Below are positions 54,301-64,000 of a stretch of 64,000 nt of DNA, piece by piece. Source of the stretch: Isoetes taiwanensis (lineage: Eukaryota; Streptophyta; Lycopodiopsida; Isoetales; Isoetaceae). Numbering within the stretch: position 1 is the stretch's first letter; every line of letters begins with the position of its first letter. The notes under the pieces are model-generated. The model was given only the letters and a program-made list of their open reading frames with translations, did no database searches and was not told where the DNA came from. The position numbers and the translations under genes are program-made. The stretch lies in contig JAJEKV010000003.1 of NCBI GenBank assembly GCA_021234155.1, positions 13,261,819 through 13,325,818 on the forward strand, in the 5' to 3' direction.

Positions 54301-55589
54301 TATTTGTAATGCAAGACAAAAGATCTTATATTTTATTAATATCCGATATATTGTCGTAGTACAAAAAGTTATTATAACAGTGATGTGATCACTAATAGTC
54401 TGGGTGGTCACCGACATCTGTTTATGTTTTGCTCTGGTTAATTGCTCGGAATAGAGGCTTTGACATGTTTGTCGTATTCAGTTGCTTCAATCTATTACAA
54501 AATAGAATAGAATTGAATCGAACAATTGCAATCCATATTGATGGCAAAAGAAATAAAATTGATGCGCGAATAAAAGAGAATAAGAATAGATATAGAATGA
54601 TTTAATCAAGTAAGTCAATGAAGATAGAAAGCAACCCGAGATGCTTACACCCAAGACTAGGAGACCGACTCGACTCCTGTAGGACTTCTTTCACGAATGA
54701 TGCTCAGCCCTGTACAACATAGAGATTACATGCTTTCAGAAAAAAGATGAGGTGGTGAGGGATCTGGCATGCAAGGCATAACAATCGTGATAGATTCACG
54801 AATTGAAAATGTTATCATATACTCTTTCTCATAACTTTCGATACTGGACCAATTTATTGGAGTGTGAATATAGATTGGAAACGTGGTTGAGACCACAAAG
54901 AACGAAGGAAGACATGTATGCGGCGCAGGTTTAGACCATCCAATCCCATCTAGCAATTCATGCAGATCGGGTTCAATAAGATATACATACGGTATCTGGC
55001 CACCCTACCAACTTCTCCTTCGGAGTACACTCAAGGAAAGACATTTCCAAGTCATCAATCATGTCATGTATCTAAGCAAATAGATCGAGCAAAAGACAAG
55101 CTGAGAAGCGGAGTGCTGACTTGAATCTCGGGTTCAATAGGATATACATACGGTATCACATTCCTGCTAAGAATGCGTACCCTATGGTTATCGTGGGTTC
55201 AAATCCCACCCTTCCCGTTTGCTGGACAGTTCACCAAATATTGAGGAGGCCTGGATGGATGGCAGCATACAAGTAAAGATGTCTCTGATGCAGGACAAAG
55301 ATGATGCTGATGATGAATAAGATCTGGATTTAGAGGAAATAACTCTTAACTCTATGCATTGAGTCTCGGATGGGAGAATGAATCCTTAGGCGGATTTTCC
55401 CTTTGTGGAGGAGGTTTTATGAGAGATCCCACCCAATCCAAGGTTGTCTCTCTTGGTGGGATGAGTTGTTCGATCAACCTCAGGCCCAGATTTCTGTTTA
55501 ATACAAATGATGGAAGTCAATTCACTATGTCAAGAATTTGTATATATCCCTCAAAAAGCAGCTGAGGGAAAAAAATAAAAAGAATGCGG
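54301..55589. other. Unassigned region with a tRNA-like half
   Basis: No gene was recognised. GGGTTCAATA-GATATACATACGGTATC occurs at about 54969 and 55131 (in two pieces, direct repeats ~162 bases apart). A tRNA-like 3' half lies directly after the second copy (55159-55217). Confidence 0.45.
55159..55217 (+). pseudogene. tRNA-Ser(GCU)-like 3' half
   Basis: CATTC-CTGCTAA-GAATG forms a perfect 5 bp anticodon stem with a GCT anticodon (55166-55168). A long variable arm with TACC/GGTT pairing follows, then a perfect T-arm GTGGG-TTCAAAT-CCCAC (55193-55209). CCTTCCCG follows as the 3' acceptor strand. The long variable arm fits Ser. The D-arm and 5' acceptor strand (GGGAAGG expected) are absent upstream, so it is a partial tRNA or a tRNA-derived repeat, not a working gene. 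Confidence 0.5.
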
Positions 55590-57110
55590 GGTAATCAGTT
55601 AAACACCCTTAGACGAGAGAATGGTATTTCATTCAAGATGGGTCAAAGATATGTTTTAGAAGACTGGGTTATGAAGTTTGTAAGACACTTGTTTGAAGGT
55701 TGGAAGTTAATGTTTAAAAGACCCCATGGTATATGGCTCCAGGCCCTAGCCATTTTTCCCCATCTCCACATCCATATTCCGTTTATCCATCCTTGCATCT
55801 TTTGTCTAGTCAATTTTTTCTTTTCCATATCCACATTTCATTCCTTGCCCCTATGGTGTTCACCTTTTAAACCTTTGTCTAGCCCCTTCCTCTATTTTCC
55901 CCATACATAGGCGATTAGACCCACACCTCAAGATCTCCCATGTTATCATGCTATTTATCCATCTTTTGCCACAAGCACAAGTGCCTTTATTTCTCATACC
56001 TTTTTCCATTCCATTATCATACTTATCCTCTCTTCCTTTGCCAATTCCCATGCTCATGCTCCAAAGATTTCCAAGAATCTTAAAGCACACAAAGTTTTCC
56101 CCATGGTATATAGCCTTGCACCCTAAATGATCTTATAATTTTTCTGGCTTTTTAAACATTTGAAACCATGGATTATGTGACGATATATGCCAAATACTTG
56201 AGAAAATACAAAAATCGTATCGCGGCTAAATCACGAAAATATTGGCCACGAGCGATACACGCCAAATACTTGACGATATATGCCAAATACTTGAGAAAAT
56301 ATTGAAACCTTATCGCGGCTAAATCTCGAAAATACTGGCTACGAACCCTAAAATGGGAAGTAAGCTCGAATCGCGCCGGAATCAAAGCCATTGGCCATGT
56401 AACTCTGCTCTTTTTAATTTCTCGCTCCTCTTAAGTTTAATGACCTTAAAATCAAGCTTTAAGATGCGGAAGCTACCTAGTTTGAAAATATATACCAGGG
56501 ACAAGACCACAGACAATTTTGACAGTCCAGACGCGCTCAAATTTGATATTGATACATACTGACCATGATCTGAAGAATTATTGAAGTTCTTGTGCACTTT
56601 TCAGTTGGATTTGCAAAGAGCTGACTGAAAAAACACTCCTTATGTTATCTTATGTAATTTGAATGATCTTCTGATGTGTTTGAAGGGCTGGTTACATTCT
56701 ACACAATCATATTATGACTTGTATACCTTCTCATCAATGAAAATTGCCCATCAAGTTTCAAAAAACATCTCTGTTATGATTTCTAGTGTTTTTCCACTTC
56801 AAACAATTCCACAATAGAATATCCTCTGTTCAAAATCTTTTTTGACAGGTTCCCATCTGTTCTTGCATCCACTAGCTCCTATGTGTTTAAAACTTTTCAA
56901 AAAAAACCAATGCAAACCCGAGTTATAAATTTCCACAACCAGTCTGCGACAGTTCTTGACTGTATTTTTGCAAATCAGGGTACGAAGATACTCCTCGTGA
57001 TCCAAATTGCAATTTGATCTCTTGCCCCATATTACGACTACTTTTTACATCTATTTGCTTGGGAATTTCTCAAAAAGACTTTTGGCAACTGAAAAACCAT
57101 TAAAGTTCCA
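55590..57110 (+). repeat. Gypsy-family LTR fragment, copy 3
   Basis: It starts with GACTGGGTTATGAAGTTTG and GGTTGGAAGTTAA-GTTTAAAAGACCCC text (pieces) like 17000-17060. It continues through the CCTTTGTCTAGCCCC and GACGATATATGCCAAATAC blocks shared with copy 2, to CTTTTGGCAACTGAAAAACC at 57100. Non-coding. Confidence 0.75.
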
Positions 57111-58639
57111 TATTTTAACCCTTATCTCGTCCAACAGCTACGAGCGGTCAAATTTGGATAAATTGCAAGACTCATATTTTTAGGACCCATATCAAACGTG
57201 ACTTTCACTTCTCATAATCCCTTAAATATAGTTCAAACTACATGCCAGAGGCGTGAACATAATTCAACTTTAGTCTAACAATCAACAAAATATAGCTTCG
57301 ATAGGTGGTATTTAACTTGAGTAATCAAAGGGTTATTTATTAGAAAGTTTCGTCCTAAAATTCCCTCGTCGGACTCTTTCCCGCGAGAAAGACATGTTTA
57401 GAATAGGTTTTAAATCGACACGCAGTCGGTAAAGAAGGAATGTTCGCGGTAGCCTTGGCCACTGTGATAAATTTCTTGTAGTATAAATGTGCTAGGTATC
57501 ATATTGCATGCATATCAAGTGTTGACCATAGAGCTTGCTAAATGGCATGCCTGCCACGTGGCATCCATATTTTTACACCAAGTGGCATGCATGCACCAAT
57601 GGAGTTCATGCTATACGGTACCATAGAGATGGTCCAAGGTTGCAGAGATCATTCTACAATGCCAGGCCAGTCATGCACTCTCGCGTCTAGTTCGACCATG
57701 GCTCTCTACAATAAATAAATAGATACATATATACATACATTTTTAATGTCCACAGGAGGCCCATAGAGTTTATGGGACACAACAGACTCAGATGGGACCT
57801 GCCCCCACCGTTGTACATCTATAACAAAATTCATTTCAATCTGGCCCCACTCCATTCTTTTTTATGATATATCACAAATCATACACACGCAAGAATGGGC
57901 CATTCCAATTCCGAAAAAAGGGGGGGGGTAAAAAAGAAGATTTAGACTCCCTTCAACGCCTAGGCAGCAATGGACTTATTGGTAGATATGCAAGCATGGC
58001 TTGTGACTCAAGTTGTTCCTTTCTTGTACTTTCTAGATGTACGATTTTTGTAGACTACTCCAAGTATGATTGCTAATATGAGCCAAAAAGGGGCTTGTGT
58101 GGCTTGGTTTTATAAGGCATCTATGGCAAAACATAGATTTGTTAGTCATGTTTAAGAACATAGATCTAATTTTTCTATTGCTTTATAGTCCTCCAAGACT
58201 GTGGAGCCATGCACAATTGTCTAACATCATTGCCAATAGTGGCCAATTATGCCACCACTACATTCTTGAACGTGTTGTGGTGGAATTGTTTTACTTTGTT
58301 ATTCATTGGGGATTTTACCTTTAGAATGATTGTAGCTCTTCTTTTGATGTTATACTAGATTTTACTCTTTCAACAATAGCACAAAATCTTCATCCTCCCC
58401 TACCACTTGCATGTTGTGTACCTTTAGTTAATATTACCTAATTTGAATATTTTATCCGAGATGCTTCTTCTCATCATTACAAGTTTGGTTACCTTTGGCT
58501 TAGTTTTAATTCAATTTAATTTGTTTGCAGTTTACTTATTTACTTATGATACAATTGGGGCACGCATTCACATGTTTTTGGTCTCATCGTTTACTGGACT
58601 CACAAAAGTTGAAGGGTTGCTTAAAGAACAAGGGCTTTC
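57111..58639. other. Unassigned region
   Basis: No gene was recognised. Contents include an AATAAATAAATAGATACATA microsatellite near 57710 and a poly-G run near 57921. Open frames of up to 75 codons (57864-58076, 58097-58324) lack motifs. Confidence 0.45.
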
Positions 58640-58900
58640 TTGGGCCATGATCTAGAGGTTATGACTCTAAATAACCAACTCATAAGATCTTAAGTTCAAG
58701 TCCTACTATGGCCATTACGAAGTAAGGTCATTGGAAGTAGAATGACACACTGATCTCAATAGACATTGGATTGAAACATAAGGAGGCACATATTGATGAG
58801 AGGGATAACAGCTTGGAATGAAGGTGTTATTTGCCTTAACACACGCAACCCGAAAGTTTTATGCCCAGTGGCCCACCCTCCATAACAACCTAAGTGTTTA
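58640..58900 (+). repeat. Possible tRNA-derived SINE-like sequence
   Basis: GATCTAGAGGTTATGAC resembles a tRNA A box, and AGTTCAAGTCC 40 bases later fits a B box (GTTCAAGTC). This is followed by a body whose block GAAACATAAGGAGGCACATA and TTGATGAGAGGGA (58773-58805) recurs at 59497-59528. No poly(A) or target duplication was identified. Confidence 0.35.
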
Positions 58901-60416
58901 TGACTCCATAACAAACTCGTAGTTTATGCGCCCTCAATGTGTTACTGGTGGGTAACATCACTATAACCAATGCCTGAGATTTGATCTCAACTATAAAACT
59001 TGAGGGCCAGTGGTTAAGAGGGTGTTAATTTCCCTTGCGAGCCTAGGCGAGCTCGAAAGGGCGAGCCTATTTATTTGCCATAACAGGCAAGCAAGGGGAT
59101 TAACACCCTTAACTGGGCAGGTAAAGTTGCCTCACCCGAAGCTACACTCACAACTGGATTATCAGCTTTGCAGCTCGATTATCACAGGCTCGACATCCCC
59201 CACACCTAGATTATCAATTCCGAAGTTCGGATTATCTTGTGGACAAGATCTCGAGGTGAATCTTGGGCTCAAAGATGCATCCAAGGCTTTGTGAGATCAT
59301 GCTTTGCCCATTTGACAACCTCAATAGAGTGGGAACAACAACCGCCGTTATGTTCTATCAGTTGGCTCTGTTGATCAACAACAGGGATTTCTTAGATTGG
59401 AAAGCCTAAATAACCAGGTTAAGAAGGGTTAAAGTCCTGGAGAGCCCATTACGCAAATAAATGGGCGAGAATGACAGGGCGAGCCCATTTATTTGAAACA
59501 TAAGGAGGCACATATTGATGAGAGGGACGTGGGTTTGAAGGTTTAACCTTAACACCGAGCTTTGTTTTTTCGGGCGACTAATCTTGCTTGCTACACTCCC
59601 TTGCAAATATGTTGGCGAGATTCCAAGGCACAACCTACATCCGAAGAGATTTTCAAAAGATTGATTGATGTGCCAACTATAAAACTTGAGGCCAAGAATA
59701 TGTTTTTTTTTTTAACGATTTGGATGAGGATGCAAACCGCCGAAACGCGAGTTTTCGGCAAGCAAGGGATTCATGATTTGTAGGCAAGAACAAGAACAAT
59801 TCATGATTCGGGATTCATGATTTGCGTGATTCATGATTTGTAGCCGCCAAGAACAAGTAGAATGGGAAAATACGAGTGGCACGACAATCTTGGCCGCAGA
59901 TGGTTTATCATGATAACCAGGCTGCAGATGGTTTATCGTGATAACCAGGCCAAGGATCACCTGTTACGGCTAATCACCAGTCTAGATCTAACGGCTAGGA
60001 TCTAAAATAGGCAAGGACCTGCCGGTTAAGGTCTCAAAGCACACTGGCTTTGTGCAATTGAATGAAAAAACCCTTAGCATATGCTAAGCCCTTAGTGCTA
60101 AGGGCAAAGACCGAACATTCGGTACGACGACTTTGCCATGGAATATGGTCGTTTTGGCATTTGTCAAACATGCCTAGTCTTGAATGTTGGGCCAAGTTAT
60201 ACCTGGCGCTACTTCTTGGGGCTTCTATTTGTATAGACAGAGAAGGTCCATAGGAAATCCATCACAACACAAATTCCTACTTGGATTTTCGGATGGCGTG
60301 GTCAAGACGTATTGCTGACGTGGAAAATATCGCCGCACAAAGACAATATGTGGCACCGACGTGGCACAGACCTGAGAGCAAATGTGTGGCAGCAGGAGCC
60401 CTAATCGAAGCAGACT
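58900..60416. other. Repeat-bearing intergenic region upstream of the F-box gene
   Basis: It contains the inverted repeat CAAATAAATGGGC (59454-59466) / GCCCATTTATTTG (59483-59495) and direct GATTCATGATTTG repeats at 59766-59842. A 28 bp tandem duplication GCAGATGGTTTATC-TGATAACCAGG lies at 59896-59951. The last ~150 bases presumably hold the F-box promoter and 5' leader. I could not place a TATA box with confidence. Confidence 0.5.
59896..59951. repeat. 28 bp tandem duplication with internal palindrome
   Basis: Two units of GCAGATGGTTTATC(A/G)TGATAACCAGGC(T/C), in pieces GCAGATGGTTTATC and TGATAACCAGGC, lie head to tail. Each contains GGTTTATCATGATAACC, a near palindrome. Confidence 0.85.
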
Positions 60417-60443
60417 TTGTGCTATGAAACCGTCGAACAGGCT

Positions 60444-61226
60444 ATGGCGACGGAATCACAGGGCACTCGCTGGTCTCATCAGGTCCTCCGTATTGTTTTC
60501 CCTCTTCTCGCCGGAGCAGATTTAGCTTCTTGTATGTGTGTTAATAAACAGTGGCGCGATATTGCCAGAGATGATTTCTTATGGAAGCGACTATGTGCCC
60601 AGAAATGGCCATCTACGTGTCGAGATAATGGCCCTTGCAGCCTTGGTTCTTCTAGAAGCTATTATAAGCTCTTTTCTACCTTTGCTAGAAAGCACAGGTA
60701 CAGGCCTATGCCGGAGCCAAAGCTTTCTTTTGAAGATCTGGAATTTTATGTTGATATTTGGGTAGGTGCTTGTTCTGTTTATTCTGCAATTGTTCCTGGA
60801 GATATTGTGAGATGCAGGATAAAAAACCCCCCTTTAGGAATATGTGAAAGCATGCGTGCTCATTTGAGTAGTCAGACTTATAAGATGTCTATGCCAGTCA
60901 ATCCAGCATTTGGGGTTTCTTTGGTTGATGATATTCGCATGTCAATGTTCATTAGACGACGTGATTCTGAGCAAGTTGCAAGGATTATTGATGATTCAAG
61001 GTTCAACTATGTAGATGGACCAGAACATCTGGCACATGCCTATGATTATTTACAAATCTCTTCTCTTTACCCTTTCTTGTCTGAGATAAGGGCTTGGGTG
61101 GCACTTCTCTTAGTAGATGCACAAGGAGGCAATATGGAAGTATTTGGAATTGAGCTCGACTTCCTTGAGATGGCAAACTCCGATAAGGAGGTTCTTTGTC
61201 TTTTAGAAATTCTGGATTGGAAATAA
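60444..61226 (+). CDS. F-box protein (At5g39250-like)
   Basis: This intact single-exon frame encodes 260 residues. F-box proteins bind SKP1 within SCF ubiquitin ligases and choose substrates for ubiquitination. The F-box lies at about residues 9-58: HQVLRIVFPLL, ADLASCMCVNKQWRDIA, DDFLWKRLCAQKWPS. The rest (SRSYYKLFSTFARKHR, LSFEDLEFYVDIW) has no Kelch or LRR repeats and resembles, from memory, the plant family of Arabidopsis At5g39250. I chose the ATG at 60444 (CTATGGCGAC context, ATGGCG is common in plants). An in-frame ATG at 60417 would add nine residues. The gene is convergent with the downstream chromatin gene. Frame integrity amid decayed elements argues that it is functional. Confidence 0.85.
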   Translation: MATESQGTRWSHQVLRIVFPLLAGADLASCMCVNKQWRDIARDDFLWKRLCAQKWPSTCRDNGPCSLGSSRSYYKLFSTFARKHRYRPMPEPKLSFEDLEFYVDIWVGACSVYSAIVPGDIVRCRIKNPPLGICESMRAHLSSQTYKMSMPVNPAFGVSLVDDIRMSMFIRRRDSEQVARIIDDSRFNYVDGPEHLAHAYDYLQISSLYPFLSEIRAWVALLLVDAQGGNMEVFGIELDFLEMANSDKEVLCLLEILDWK

Positions 61227-62524
61227 GTTATATGTACCGAAGCAGCCTTGATTTTATGTCCAGAGGCAGTGCAAATAAGGGTTAGCATCTACTGAATTAG
61301 GGGTGCTTTCTATGTTTTATTTGTATAAGTTCACTCTCTTCTCCTTGTCAAGGAAAATTATGCAGGTTATCTTCCTTGTGATTGATCATAACTGCTAGCT
61401 ATTGGTAGATCTGAAGTTGATTTGATCCAGGTAGCATTTGACCTCTTTCCAATGCTGTGGGCTTTATTTTAGCACCTCATACTGGCATCCTGTCTGACTG
61501 CGAGGATTGATCAGGAATACGAAAACCTGGTAATCCTATTGTTCTTAAGACAAAATTATCTCTGTTTTGGGCAAGAGGTGCATGAAAAGGTGAGTTTGAT
61601 ATATTGTGTGCTGACTCCCGATTTTATACCAGCTTAGCTCATGTGCAATTATTCTGAGTTTGTCGTGGAACTAATGACAATGAGAGCAGAAATACTGCCC
61701 TATTCTGAGGCACAAACAAATGAAGATATATCAAGTTGGTGTTGCTCAGATTCAGAACAGTTATGTTCTGCATAGCTTGCATTTGTATCATATGTTATAA
61801 GGTTCGGTAAGGATCCTGAAGAGGATGTAAAGGCAAATATTAGATGTTGTGGTGCGTAGTTATTGAAATCGGACAATCTTGTATGCTTGGAAGAAGAAAA
61901 AACACCCTTGTAAAATGATAACCAGGATTGAACCATTCTATAAAACAAAAAGTTACCCTTCAAAGTTTTTTATCTGTCTATTTATACCTAGCTACTTCGT
62001 AATCCTATTGGCTGCTTAACTCCAGCTTTACTGGCTCAAAGAAGATAAACATTGGCAAAAATTGACAAGAGCCTGATGGATTTTGTAGCCTGTTTTACTC
62101 GCTCCGACTGGTTTAAAACTGTGTTTTATAATCAACCAAACTAGGCCTTGTTCTCGCAAGTGCATGGTACAAAATTTAATATATGTTTTGTTAATCAAAT
62201 ACGTCACTACTACCTCACGAGCTAGCTAGTAGTAACAACAATTTCTTAGATGTTGCATTTTCACAGTAAAAACCGTCATCTTGTAAAGCATGTTAATACG
62301 ATCAGTTGAGCGTGGTATAGAGCCATATATTGATCGCCATAAAACAATTCTCTCATGGTACACATATTATAGCAACAATGTGCATTCACACAAACATTGT
62401 GGAGCAAAGCCACTTTCGCCAACTCATGTTCGCGTTTGATAGCTATTGCAAATGGTTCAGGAATTGGGCAATTTCCCAGTTTTCTGATTTCTAATTTGGA
62501 TACAATTGTATTGCGCTTTCACTC
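61227..62524. other. Intergenic region between convergent genes
   Basis: It should contain the 3' leader of the F-box gene and that of the minus-strand chromatin gene. The minus strand has an 87-codon frame (61963-61700) with no known motif. No repeat from elsewhere in the window was recognised. Confidence 0.6.
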
Positions 62525-64000
62525 TCATTTCGGCACCTTAGGAGGCCTTCCCACCTTCTTTTTTGGCTTCAGATTTATGTTAGGAGATGGAAGGTCAGCA
62601 GCTTTTTTTTGCGTTTTGTACATTATTGCATTATCAAGTGCGTACAGCCTCAAGGCTAAAGCCGCAATGGTTGAGGTTTTACCAGCCACAGATAAAGAAG
62701 ACCAGAGGCCCCAAGAGCTTTTTAAAAAATCTGCTTTTACCATTTGTTCAAGAATAATAATGGCCTGTATGACCTGCAACCAAAACATCAATATCAGGAA
62801 ATAAGTACTAGACCATTGACATTTAGTCCTCATAAAGAGTATACCTCAAAAATTGATCTCGAGGACTTCAAAAATGAACGCCACCTGCGTCTTCTGCTAG
62901 GTGCACTTCTCGATGGCTCAAGCATATCACTTGATAAGACTGCTTCAATCTCAAGCAAAATTATCTTGATGTTCTTAAGAATAGGTGACTTTGCAGGATC
63001 AAGAGGGTTCATGCTAGGGGATAAATCAGTGCACTTAGCAGCAACCAGCAAACTGTTGTTCTCATCAGCTTTAGTATTGTCGTTGGCATCATCACAGGTG
63101 CCCGCAATCTCCTCAACAGCATCTGTTGGTGCTGTTCCTAAGTTGTTAAGAAGCACGTCTTGAGTTGCAGGCAGACTTGTCTGCATCTCCAAGCAGCCAG
63201 TCTTTGGTTCACTAGCAAACGCCGTCGTTAAAGATGGGTCAAAAAATGGTACAAAAGGAAGAGAGGGGGCGAAGCTGGGCTCCTGATCTGTGAATCCAAT
63301 ACGCAATATCCTTTCTCGAGTGGAAAGAGAGTCTGAAAACGTGATGGACACAAAACATACCTCCAAAGACTTGGCTGCTCTTTTGGATAATTTCCCAGGT
63401 GTTTTGCCCATTCCACCAGCAGAATACTGATCACGGTTTCCTTTGATAATATAACCCCTACTAGCAGCGCATTGTCCTTGATTATGATTGTCAGTTTCAT
63501 GTATAGTACCATATGTCTCATGACAAGTTAAGCAATGATAACCTGATCTCCATAATGGCTCCAGACATTCACAATGTGGAACAGGATCAGACTTGGGTTT
63601 CGAAACCCCGCCCTTTTTAGTTACTTTGGCATTTTGGCCTGGTGCCTCTGAATCTCGACTTGCCCTAATAATCTTAGCTGCTTTGGTTAATGGAAACAAC
63701 ATAGTTCTTTTGTAAGGGATGCCATCAAGAAACGCTATTCCATTACCAACTCCCTGCTTCAAGGTAGAGTTTCGGCCCAGCAATGACTTGCAATGAAGAA
63801 GGGCAGATCTAAGTGGTCCTTCTTGTTGACTTGATGATTTCAGCCATGCAAGAAGCTTATCAATATCTTCATCAGTTGCATACACTGTCCAATTGTCAAG
63901 ACATTTTTCTTGTGCTCCTTCATTCGAGGAAAAAATTAAGCAGCCATCTTTCCAACCATATAAAAAACTACCTTTGAAGTGAAGGTTGCCGAATATATTT
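62525..64000 (-). CDS. MBD9/RLT-like DDT-WHIM family chromatin protein, C-terminal part
   Basis: Minus-strand gene open to the window edge. The exon 64000-62845 (phase 0) begins IFGNLHFKGSFLYGWKDGC, passes a WSD-like segment (NWTVYATDEDIDKLLAWLKS), a C2HC finger C-x2-C-x12-H-x4-C (CLTCHETYG...HNQGQC), and SRRRRWRSFLKSSRSIFE. Donor GTATAC, intron 62774-62844 (71 bp), acceptor TTGCAG. The last exon 62773-62525 reads VIQAIIILEQMVKADFLKS, WGLWSSLSVAGKTSTIAALA and an AT-hook-like KKKVGRPPK before the stop. These C-terminal blocks occur in plant MBD9 and in RINGLET (RLT) proteins, partners of ISWI/SWR1 chromatin remodellers. I favour MBD9 because of the finger spacing, but the upstream domains lie outside the window. 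Confidence 0.7.
62774..62844 (-). other. Intron of the MBD9/RLT-like gene
   Basis: On the minus strand GAG|GTATAC and TTGCAG|GTC bound a 71 bp intron between two phase-0 codons. Removing it joins SIFE directly to VIQAI, a junction that matches the conserved family text. Confidence 0.8.

Noticed and set aside
61700-61963. Minus-strand 87-codon frame between the two host genes
   Set aside because: It lies in the shared 3' region and shows no motif. It is likely chance.

Overview
The window looks like nuclear DNA of a large, repeat-rich land-plant genome, possibly a gymnosperm or another non-flowering lineage. The species cannot be fixed from the sequence. Support: spliced plant genes (an F-box gene and a chromatin-remodelling gene), plant-type Ty1/copia elements primed by initiator-Met tRNA, Ty3/gypsy remnants, several LINE lineages, and old repeats nested in one another. 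Only the last ~3.6 kb carries what look like functional host genes.

Layout. 1-6.3 kb: a ~1.2-1.4 kb direct repeat present twice, plus unassigned DNA. 6.3-8.0 kb: minus-strand LINE remnant. 8.0-13.6 kb: a nearly complete but decayed copia element with both LTRs. 14.6-18.6 kb: Ty3/gypsy integrase remnant and a probable 1.86 kb gypsy LTR. 18.6-26.5 kb: AT-rich satellite-like arrays (three copies), a D-amino-acid-oxidase-like relic, a purine tract and a GC-rich foldback element. 26.5-31.6 kb: near full-length minus-strand LINE with a coiled-coil ORF1. 31.6-34.0 kb: truncated second copia element. 34.0-47.5 kb: tandem array of a non-coding LTR element, interrupted by a polyadenylated DUF4283 retrocopy and by a 7.1 kb DNA transposon. 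47.5-57 kb: LINE fragments and gypsy LTR fragments. 57-60 kb: unassigned DNA with short repeats. 60.4-64 kb: an F-box gene (+) and the 3' part of an MBD9/RLT-like gene (-), tail to tail.

The strongest candidate for an undescribed system is the DNA transposon at 39716-46850. It has matching ~28 bp terminal inverted repeats and a 2-3 bp target duplication. Related uninterrupted copies of its target site lie within the window. It carries two convergent spliced genes: a transposase-like protein with DFAENY, WSDG and HGK...DGGG motifs, and a coiled-coil/RING-like protein. A GGTTAAT minisatellite lies between them. I could not assign it to a named superfamily.

Most element reading frames are broken. 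Copies of the same repeat often differ by clustered short indels, so part of the apparent decay may be assembly error.
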